DNA from: Alphaproteobacteria bacterium
Lineage (GTDB): Bacteria; Pseudomonadota; Alphaproteobacteria; Geminicoccales; Geminicoccaceae
Reading direction: 5' to 3'
Length of the DNA stretch: 5,490 nt
Assembly (NCBI GenBank): GCA_026984595.1
Contig: JALSRW010000009.1
Location: 1-5,490 of the forward strand
Position 1 is the stretch's first letter. Each line of letters opens with the position of its first letter. Below are positions 1-5,049 of this stretch, piece after piece. The notes under the pieces were generated by a model. The model was given only the letters and a program-made list of their open reading frames with translations, had not been told where the DNA came from and ran no database searches. The translations under genes were made by a program, and so were the position numbers.

Positions 1-16
1 GGGAGGACATCCGATC

Positions 17-784
17 ATGGCAAACTGGGCGACCTATCCGAGCCTCGCCGAACGTTCGGTGTTCATCACCGGCGGCGGCTCCGGCATCGGTGCTGCGATC
101 GTCGCCGCCTTCTGCGAGCAGGGGGCGAAGGTCGCTTTCGTCGACATCGATGTCGAGGCCAGCAACGCCACGGTGGCGGCGATCGAAGGGCAGGGACACC
201 GCCCGCCGCTGTTCCTCGAATGCGATCTGCGGGACATCGAACGGCTGCGCCGGAGCATCGCCGAGGCGGCCGAGGCGCACGGTCCGATCACCGTGCTGGT
301 CAACAACGCCGCCCGTGACGACCGCCACGCCATCGAGGAGGTGACCCCGGAATATTGGCGTGAGCGCATGGCACTCAATCTCGATCACCAGTTCTTCGCC
401 GCCCAGGCCGTGTTCCCGATGATGAAGGAGGCCGGCGGCGGCTCGATCGTCAACATGGGCTCGGTGAGCTGGATGATCGGCCAGGGCAACATGCCCGGCT
501 ACACCACCGCCAAATCGGCGATCATGGGGCTGACCCGGGCGCTGGCCCGGGACATGGGGCCGCACAACATCCGGGTGACCTCGGTGGCGCCCGGCTGGAT
601 CATGACCGAGCGCCAGATCCGCATGTGGCTGACCCCCGAGGGCGAGAAGGAGCTGCTCGCCCGCCAGTGCCTGAAGCGCAAGCTCTATCCCGAGGACATT
701 GCCCGGGTGGTCCTGTTCCTCGCCGCCGATGACAGCGCGGCGATGACCAACCAGACCTATATCGTGGACGGCGGCTGGGTGTGA
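17..784 (+). CDS. SDR-family oxidoreductase, probable NAD(P)-dependent aldose (xylose-type) 1-dehydrogenase
   Basis: A 255-residue classical short-chain dehydrogenase, the normal length for the family. The Rossmann glycine motif TGGGSGIG lies at residues 18-25, an acidic residue ends strand beta-2 (D43, favouring NAD over NADP by family rule), D70 contacts adenine, and NNA is at 96-98. The catalytic set is N121, S149, Y162 and K166, with PG at 192-193. The N-terminal YPSL, the NNAxxDDRH stretch (96-104), and the TPEGE...QCLK segment (206-220) match what I recall of Caulobacter D-xylose 1-dehydrogenase, so the likely reaction is oxidation of a sugar at C1 to the lactone in the cytosol, opening a Weimberg-like route. 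L-arabinose, D-galactose or L-fucose dehydrogenase are alternatives. The ATG is preceded by GGAGG at positions 2-6 with a 10-nt spacer, which supports this start. It converges on the cytochrome c gene. The family call is firm; the substrate is inference. Confidence 0.93.
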   Translation: MANWATYPSLAERSVFITGGGSGIGAAIVAAFCEQGAKVAFVDIDVEASNATVAAIEGQGHRPPLFLECDLRDIERLRRSIAEAAEAHGPITVLVNNAARDDRHAIEEVTPEYWRERMALNLDHQFFAAQAVFPMMKEAGGGSIVNMGSVSWMIGQGNMPGYTTAKSAIMGLTRALARDMGPHNIRVTSVAPGWIMTERQIRMWLTPEGEKELLARQCLKRKLYPEDIARVVLFLAADDSAAMTNQTYIVDGGWV

Positions 785-992
785 GCGTTTTTCCCGGCCG
801 TGCGGCGAGCCGCGATGGTCGCGAACATACCGGTCCGGTCGGCGGCTCCGGCCGCCAGGATCGGCCACCGGAGTTCGACCCGGGCATCGCACCGCTCGCC
901 GATACCGATGGCGGACGAGATGCACCGTATCGGAACCCTGGCGACCACGGGAGACGTCCTTCCGCAGTCCTCTCGGATGGCCGCTTCGCGGT
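785..992. other. Convergent intergenic region, no gene seen
   Basis: This is the 208-bp space between the 3' ends of the dehydrogenase (+) and the cytochrome c (-). It has a run of five T at 788-792 without a stem before it. It also has short GC-rich inverted repeats: 811-815 with 819-823, and 841-846 with 851-856. None has the stem plus T-run layout of a clear intrinsic terminator, though the small stems could help separate converging transcripts. Open frames crossing it have no recognisable motif and run into the cytochrome gene. Confidence 0.5.
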
Positions 993-1475
993 TCAATCCG
1001 AGCTCTGCTCCTTTTCCCCGTCCTCCTCCCGCTCCTTTTCGAGGAGCTCTTTCATGTTCGGAGGCACGTCGGCCAAGGAGAACTTCTTCTGTTCGGCAGG
1101 GCTCGCGAGAAATCCGACGAGATCGGCGAATTCCTTGTCACCGAGGGTGATTTGCTGGCCCAGATCCTCTTTCTGCAGAGGCACCATCGTCGCCGCGTGA
1201 TCCCACATGTCCGCGGCGATCTCGAAGAGGTTGAGGGGACCGTTCGCCGGATCGTAGTCGAGCGCGGGCCCCTCTTCCCCTCCGATGCCGTTGACGGAAT
1301 GGCACACCACGCAGCCCTTCCCACCAAACAGGGCGCGTCCATGTTCCGGCTCGAAAACCGGCATCAGCAGCATCACCTCGGACTCCACTGCTTCGCCGGC
1401 ACGAACCGCATTGCCGAACAGCAGAGCAAATGCGAATGCGGTGGCTCCAAGAACTTTCAGGCCGTGATTACGCAT
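993..1475 (-). CDS. Secreted c-type cytochrome, single haem (class I-like)
   Basis: A 160-residue periplasmic electron carrier. Residues 1-26 form a Sec signal peptide: a basic start (MRNHGLK), a hydrophobic core at 8-22, and a probable cut after VRA at 24-26. One haem motif, CVVCH, lies at 55-59 inside the common GRxLFxxKGCxxCHxxNG context. The likely distal ligand is a Met in the MWDHAATMVPL segment (M97, or less likely M90), followed by a helix with ADLVGFL at 117-123, typical of mono-haem cytochrome c domains. The C-terminal tail (143-160) is very charged and rich in Glu. The ATG at 1475 is preferred over a frame extension to 1511 because it opens the signal peptide and has AAGGGGAG 7 nt upstream. 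The gene follows the P460-family gene on the same strand but 471 bp away, so it may have its own promoter. Partner and pathway are not shown by the sequence; it could accept electrons from the P460 protein. Confidence 0.9.
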   Translation of the reverse strand: MRNHGLKVLGATAFAFALLFGNAVRAGEAVESEVMLLMPVFEPEHGRALFGGKGCVVCHSVNGIGGEEGPALDYDPANGPLNLFEIAADMWDHAATMVPLQKEDLGQQITLGDKEFADLVGFLASPAEQKKFSLADVPPNMKELLEKEREEDGEKEQSSD

Positions 1476-1482
1476 AGTCGAT

Positions 1483-1490
1483 CTCCCCTT
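1483..1490 (-). promoter_or_regulatory. Ribosome binding site of the cytochrome c gene
   Basis: On the - strand this reads AAGGGGAG, 7 nt before the ATG at 1475. It decides the start in favour of the signal-peptide methionine, because the longer frame that opens at 1511 would place this site inside the coding region. Confidence 0.75.
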
Positions 1491-1885
1491 ACGGTTCGGG
1501 ACGAGTCCCAATCGGCGAGGAGACGGCTAGCCGAAATCCGTGTCTCGAACAATGGTAGATCGAGAAGACTTCTTGTCGCAGCGTAGTAGAGCCATCCGGG
1601 CAAACTTGCGGTTCTCTGGAGAGCGTTTTGCAGCAGCGGGCATCTTGTCATAAGTGAGCTTACAAACAACGTGTAGAAATCTCAAGTCTTCCTGTGCGGC
1701 GCATGCCTTCCAGCGGTGTAACAGATCCACGAGGCCGAGCCGAAGGCAACACAAGAAGCGTCCTGACCCTCCCGAGACAAGCAACGGCCCAGCGGCAAGA
1801 ACGTGGAGAAGCTGCACTCGGTTGGGTGCGCCGGGCAGCGCCGTGGTCTCTATGCGTCCGGCGTCGTATGGTCCGCGACGGGAAC

Positions 1886-1919
1886 CCCACCGCCTTCGGC
1901 GATCGCCGAAGGCGGTGGG
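1886..1919. repeat. Perfect 34-bp palindrome (17-bp arms), possible terminator hairpin or REP-like element
   Basis: The left arm CCCACCGCCTTCGGCGA is followed directly by its exact reverse complement, with the centre between 1902 and 1903. As RNA it would form a very stable hairpin. It starts 27 nt beyond the stop codon of the P460-family gene, where a transcription terminator or 3' stabilising hairpin would sit. No T-run follows on either strand (the - strand continues GTTCCCGTCGC), so it is not a textbook intrinsic terminator. The 8-bp core GCGATCGC (1899-1906) is itself palindromic, so the site could also be bound by a dimeric protein or belong to a dispersed repeat family. Confidence 0.8.
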
Positions 1920-1946
1920 CGCGTACGCCAATATCGACCGAGCCGG

Positions 1947-2516
1947 CTACTCGAGCCGGATGGGCGTATACACCATGTCATCGCCTTCGGCGGATTTGTG
2001 GCAGGCGATGCAGCCCTGGGAGGCACCCTTGGCAACCCGCCCCGCCAGCTTCATGCCCTTGGGGTTGCTGGCCAGGGAACCGTCCGGGTTGTATTTGACC
2101 CAGAACCAATCGAGATCCTCGGGATCGTAACCGGCTTCGCGTTTGAACATAACCGTGATCGACTGCATGTATTTTGCGGGATCTTCCAGCACGTCTTCGT
2201 CATCGATGCCGTCCCCATAGTAGTTCTTCTTGACGAGCACGATGCCTGTATGGTTGTCGATGGTGAGATCCGTCGTCAGGAATTCGAGGACGTCACCATG
2301 GGGTGGAGTTCCCTCATAGGGATAGCTTCGCAGCGTCTGCGGTCCGACGAGCTTGGCTTCCGACAGCGCCTGCCAGAGCTTCGTCGCATAGGAAACATCC
2401 TCGCGCGTTCCGAAGGCCGGCTGCGCGGACGATGTCGCCGTCACCGCCCCGTAGCCCGTGCAAGCTGCCAATGCGAGCGCCGTCGATACGGCCAGGGCCC
2501 TTGGTCTGATTCGCAT
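1947..2516 (-). CDS. Cytochrome P460-family haem lipoprotein
   Basis: A 189-residue exported haem protein. The N-terminus (MRIRPR, then hydrophobic 7-18) ends in a lipobox LAAC with Cys19, so it is probably lipid-anchored and faces the periplasm. A Ser/Thr/Ala linker follows to about residue 35. The rest resembles the cytochrome P460 domain: HGDVLEF near 73-79, the NHTGIVLVKKNYY strand at 88-100, the VMFKREAGYD and DWFW block at 122-140, and a C-terminal haem site CIACH at 169-173 followed by the usual GDDMVYTP ending. In the family this fold binds haem c; true P460 enzymes oxidise hydroxylamine and carry a lysine-haem crosslink, whereas cytochrome c'-beta members bind NO. K96 and K97 are candidates for the crosslink lysine, but that needs alignment. 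The ATG at 2516 opens the lipoprotein signal and has a strong AAAGGAGGG site 6 nt upstream; the frame extends to 2699 without signal or motif. Family call good, reaction uncertain. Confidence 0.87.
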   Translation of the reverse strand: MRIRPRALAVSTALALAACTGYGAVTATSSAQPAFGTREDVSYATKLWQALSEAKLVGPQTLRSYPYEGTPPHGDVLEFLTTDLTIDNHTGIVLVKKNYYGDGIDDEDVLEDPAKYMQSITVMFKREAGYDPEDLDWFWVKYNPDGSLASNPKGMKLAGRVAKGASQGCIACHKSAEGDDMVYTPIRLE

Positions 2517-2522
2517 CTGCCA

Positions 2523-2531
2523 CCCTCCTTT
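2523..2531 (-). promoter_or_regulatory. Ribosome binding site of the P460-family gene
   Basis: On the - strand this reads AAAGGAGGG, an almost ideal Shine-Dalgarno match, 6 nt before the ATG at 2516. It fixes the start at the lipoprotein signal peptide rather than at an in-frame start up to 61 codons upstream. Confidence 0.82.
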
Positions 2532-2659
2532 CACGCCATTTCGCGTCTCACCATATCCCCGCGGCTCGCAGACCACAGCCGCCAAGCAAGGGCGAGCGGT
2601 TGCTTTCACAGCGTTTTGAACCAGGAGGAGGAGCGCGCCCTCCACCAGCCGGCTCGGTC

Positions 2660-2678
2660 CGGAGGGCTGCTCCCTCCG
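2660..2678. repeat. Short inverted repeat, 7-bp stem
   Basis: The arms CGGAGGG and CCCTCCG flank a 5-base loop (CTGCT). It lies between the transporter terminator and the P460-family start, about 145 bp upstream of that start. No T-run follows on the - strand. It could be a secondary hairpin behind the terminator or an operator for the P460-family gene; GC-rich chance is also possible. Confidence 0.4.
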
Positions 2679-2700
2679 AATCCGCGGAGCGCACCGCAAG

Positions 2701-2728
2701 AAAAAGCCCCGGCGGATGCCGGGGCTTT
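2701..2728 (-). terminator. Intrinsic terminator of the sugar ABC transporter operon
   Basis: A perfect 11-bp inverted repeat, 2703-2713 (AAAGCCCCGGC) with 2718-2728, encloses a 4-base loop. Read on the - strand, the GC-rich stem runs into CTTTTTCTTG, giving the U-rich tail of a rho-independent terminator. It begins 22 nt after the stop of the substrate-binding protein gene and so closes the operon there, separating it from the two haem protein genes further along the same strand. Confidence 0.92.
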
Positions 2729-2750
2729 CCTTCTCTGCCGGGGCGGCGCG

Positions 2751-3755
2751 TCAGCCGCCGATGCAGGTGTCCACATTCTCCGGGGTACAGACGTCGAGAC
2801 CGGTGTAGTTGATCTCCGGCACGTCCTTGCCCTCCTTGAGATCGCGCAGAATGTACATGGCCTTGTAGCCCATCTCGAAGGGCCGCTGGCCGACCTGGCC
2901 GAGGGACAGGCCCTCGCGCAGGAGATCGAGCTGCACGGGCAGGGTATCGGCCACCACCAGCGCCAGATCGTGGCTCTGGATGCGGTCCTTGTACTTGCTC
3001 GCGACGTTGCGATAGGCCTGCGGCAGGAACTGGGGGAAGCCGCCCGTCGGCACGAAGGCATCCAGCTTCGGATATTTGGCGAGGATGTCCTCCATCTGGT
3101 TGACCGCCACCTGGAAGTCGTCGTTGGTGTAGAGGGGACAGCCGTCGGCTTCGGTCCAGCCATTGGCTCCCTCGAGACGCACCCCCGGAGGCGAATCGCT
3201 CTTCTGACCCGACAGGGTATCGCGGATGCCCTGCATACGCTGGTTGTGGTTGTCGGCCGCAGCACCGCCGGACTGGATGCAGATGGTACCACCGTTGGGT
3301 TTGTACTTCTGCACCAGCTTGGCGAGATTGACGCCGATCTCGTAGTTGTTGGTGCCGACATAGGCGATCCGCAGGCCGCGGTCCTTCTCCAGCAGATCGG
3401 CATCGAAGGTGATCACCGGGATGCCGCTGTCCTTGTTGCGGGCCAGCACCCGGGCCACGGCGGCGGCATTCGAGGGCGAGACGGCGATGCCGTCGACCTT
3501 CTTGGCGAACAGATCCTGGAGGATCTGGATCTGCTCCTCGCCACCGCCATGCTCGGGCGGGCCGATATAGGTGCATTTCACTGCACCGCCGAGCTCCTTC
3601 TCGGCCTTCTTGCAGCCATCGCGGCTCTGGTCGAAGAACGGGTTGTTCATGTTCTTCGGCACCAGCGCGAAATTGTATTCGGCGGCGCTCACCGTCCCCG
3701 CCGAAACCGACAGCGCCGCCGCAGCGACGGCGCCCATCAGGATCTTTCGGACCAT
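2751..3755 (-). CDS. Sugar ABC transporter substrate-binding protein (CUT2, ribose/xylose type)
   Basis: A 334-residue periplasmic protein that captures sugar for the adjoining importer. Residues 1-25 are a Sec signal peptide (MVRKILMG, hydrophobic core, cut near VSAA at 22-25). The mature part is a type I periplasmic binding fold: the opening strand and NNPFF at 37-41, DLFAKKVDGIAVSP at 81-94, GIPVITFDAD at 111-120 and YVGTNNYEIG at 132-141. These are the usual positions of this family, where Phe, Asp, Asn and Arg side chains hold the sugar. The hinge and second domain follow to the end. Six cysteines remain in the mature protein (48, 61, 159, 206, 323, 331); the close pairs 48/61 and 323/331 could form disulfides. 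The ATG has AAGGAG 7 nt upstream. The gene is 56 nt after the permease and last in the operon, just before the terminator. The sugar is unknown; a nearby xylose-dehydrogenase-like gene hints at a pentose or aldose. Confidence 0.94.
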   Translation of the reverse strand: MVRKILMGAVAAAALSVSAGTVSAAEYNFALVPKNMNNPFFDQSRDGCKKAEKELGGAVKCTYIGPPEHGGGEEQIQILQDLFAKKVDGIAVSPSNAAAVARVLARNKDSGIPVITFDADLLEKDRGLRIAYVGTNNYEIGVNLAKLVQKYKPNGGTICIQSGGAAADNHNQRMQGIRDTLSGQKSDSPPGVRLEGANGWTEADGCPLYTNDDFQVAVNQMEDILAKYPKLDAFVPTGGFPQFLPQAYRNVASKYKDRIQSHDLALVVADTLPVQLDLLREGLSLGQVGQRPFEMGYKAMYILRDLKEGKDVPEINYTGLDVCTPENVDTCIGG

Positions 3756-3762
3756 GCTCTGT

Positions 3763-3768
3763 CTCCTT
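3763..3768 (-). promoter_or_regulatory. Ribosome binding site of the substrate-binding protein gene
   Basis: On the - strand this reads AAGGAG, 7 nt before the ATG at 3755, within a longer GGAAGGAGA match. The start is supported by the signal peptide that follows; the frame is open far upstream (to 4622) only because it shadows the permease gene. Confidence 0.75.
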
Positions 3769-3777
3769 CCGTCAGCC

Positions 3778-3809
3778 TCCCCCCTGTTGTGCACACCCGC
3801 CGTGGGGGA
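3778..3809 (-). promoter_or_regulatory. Possible stem-loop between permease and substrate-binding protein genes
   Basis: TCCCCC at 3778-3783 can pair with GGGGGA at 3804-3809, with the 8-bp palindrome TGTGCACA (3788-3795) inside the loop. It lies in the 56-nt gap just upstream of the last gene of the operon. In other ABC importer operons such hairpins raise the amount of binding protein over membrane parts by stabilising or processing the mRNA. Here the stem is only 6 bp with a 20-base loop, so this is weak. Confidence 0.3.
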
Positions 3810-3811
3810 AC

Positions 3812-5044
3812 TCAGTCGCGGGCGCGCCCCCGGACCTTCTGGAGAAGGACCGCGAGAATGATGAACACGCCGACGAAGGTGCCCTGCCAGTTGGCATCGA
3901 CACCAGCCATCAGCAGACTGTTGCGAATGACCTCGATCAGCGCCGCGCCGATGAAGGCACCATAGGCGCCGCCTTCGCCGCCCATGAGATTGGCGCCGCC
4001 GATCACCGTGGCGGCGATCACCCGGAGTTCGTAGCCCTGGCCCATGGCGTTGAGGGCCGATCCCGCCCAGCTCACGCTCAGCACCGTGGCGATACCGGCA
4101 GTCAGACCGGAAACCAGATAGGCCTGGAACTTGGTCCGCTCGACCGGCACGCCGGTCAGCCGCGCGGCGTTCTCGTTGCCGCCGATCGCGTAGAGATAGC
4201 GTCCCCAGGCAGTGAAATTGAAGATGAAGCCGAAAAGCAGGGCCAGGATGACGAGCACCCAGACCGGGTTGGCGATGCCCAGGATCTGGCCGCCCCCCAG
4301 CCAGTAGAAGATCTCCGCATCGGCGCCGAAATCGTAGATCATGCGGTTCTGGGAGAGGACGATGGCCAGCGAGCGCGCCGCCGCCAGCATGCCCAGGGTG
4401 ACGACGAAGGGCGGCAGGCCGACATAGGCCACGAACAGCCCGTTCACGGCACCGACCAGGACGGCGGTGGTCAGACCCGCCAGCACCGCGACGATCCAGA
4501 TCGTGCCCGGGGGCAGGGCGAGCCAGAACACGCCGTCCGGCTGCAGCGCCAGGCCGGCGGTGACGAAGGCCACCAGGAAACTGACCAGGGCGCCGATCCA
4601 CGCGGCCGTGTTGCCGATCCACCAGCGGAACACCGCCCAGGCCCCGCCGGTGGTGAGGAACACCGCCATCCAGGCGGTGACCCCGCTTTCTCCGCCGGGC
4701 AGAGGAACGGGAATGGCACTGGCCTGCAGCACGAGGCCGGTGAGCACGCCGGCGAAGCCCATGATCGAGCCTACCGAGAGATCGATGCCGGCGGTCAGGA
4801 TGACGCAGGTCATGCCCAGCGCCATGATGCCGATGAAGGCGAAATTGCGCGTGATGTTGAAGAAATTGTCGGCGGTGGGGAAGGCTTCGGGCTGCAGCCA
4901 GGACATGACGGCGACGATCAGGATCAGGGCCACCGTCACCCAGAGCGGCTGGCTCTGGCCCAGCCGCTGCAGCAGACTCCGCTCACGCTGCCCGGTGATG
5001 TCCTCGATGCGCACGCTCGCGGTGGTTTCCGTTGTCCGGTCCAT
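3812..5044 (-). CDS. Sugar ABC transporter permease (CUT2, RbsC/XylH-like)
   Basis: A 410-residue inner-membrane protein forming the sugar channel. A cytoplasmic N-terminal tail of about 33 residues precedes many hydrophobic segments: about 34-50, 66-85, 92-108, 122-141, 146-167, 181-204, 210-230, 259-277, 308-327 and 390-402. Family landmarks are TAGIDLSVGS (84-93), GAVNGLFVAYVGLPPFVVTLGML (198-220), the ATPase-coupling region GRYLYAIGGNENAARLTG (281-298) and GGANLMGGEGGAYGAFIGA (347-365). It is longer than ribose permeases (about 320 residues) because residues about 110-178 add a stretch with two more hydrophobic segments; xylose permease XylH is similarly long, which fits a xylose-like substrate. 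The start at 5044 is the first Met after the ATPase stop: the gap is 5 nt, so translation is probably coupled, with an AGGCGG-like site inside the end of the ATPase gene. The same frame stays open to 5476 but that part shadows the ATPase. Confidence 0.94.
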   Translation of the reverse strand: MDRTTETTASVRIEDITGQRERSLLQRLGQSQPLWVTVALILIVAVMSWLQPEAFPTADNFFNITRNFAFIGIMALGMTCVILTAGIDLSVGSIMGFAGVLTGLVLQASAIPVPLPGGESGVTAWMAVFLTTGGAWAVFRWWIGNTAAWIGALVSFLVAFVTAGLALQPDGVFWLALPPGTIWIVAVLAGLTTAVLVGAVNGLFVAYVGLPPFVVTLGMLAAARSLAIVLSQNRMIYDFGADAEIFYWLGGGQILGIANPVWVLVILALLFGFIFNFTAWGRYLYAIGGNENAARLTGVPVERTKFQAYLVSGLTAGIATVLSVSWAGSALNAMGQGYELRVIAATVIGGANLMGGEGGAYGAFIGAALIEVIRNSLLMAGVDANWQGTFVGVFIILAVLLQKVRGRARD

Positions 5045-5049
5045 GAGCC

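Larger units (their letters stand above)
1476..1946. other. 471-bp intergenic region between the two haem protein genes
   Basis: I see no convincing gene here. The part nearest the cytochrome c (1476-1490) holds its ribosome binding site. The middle is poorer in GC than its surroundings: 27 of 60 bases are G or C at 1621-1680, well below the flanking genes. It contains a short dyad TAAG-TGAG-CTTA at 1651-1662. The end near the P460-family gene holds a perfect palindrome at 1886-1919. A - strand open frame of about 134 codons (1527-1931) spans most of it, but it runs through the palindrome, lacks a good ribosome binding site and has no recognised motif. The stretch probably carries the cytochrome c promoter, and may be the remnant of a lost gene or an insertion; I cannot place -35 and -10 boxes with confidence. 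Confidence 0.5.

Noticed and set aside
781..1200. Open frame of 139 codons on the + strand after the dehydrogenase
   Set aside because: It overlaps the 3' part of the cytochrome c gene in antisense, overlaps the dehydrogenase stop, and has a Ser/Arg-rich composition typical of shadow frames.
1899..1906. GCGATCGC as a HIP1-type cyanobacterial repeat
   Set aside because: It occurs as the centre of the palindrome and the window otherwise looks proteobacterial; one octamer is no evidence of that repeat family.
1527..1931. Open frame of 134 codons on the - strand between the haem protein genes
   Set aside because: It crosses the palindrome, has no ribosome binding site or recognisable domain, and its Arg-rich start comes from the palindrome itself. 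Kept only as a possible remnant in the findings.
1803..3965. A 720-codon open frame on the + strand
   Set aside because: It runs antisense to the P460-family gene, the terminator and the whole binding protein gene, has low-complexity composition typical of the opposite strand of GC-rich genes, and shows no family motif. The - strand genes have clear motifs and ribosome binding sites.
3756..4622. N-terminal extension of the binding protein frame, as if a permease-binding protein fusion
   Set aside because: The upstream part is an out-of-frame reading of the permease gene; the signal peptide and ribosome binding site at 3755 mark the true start.
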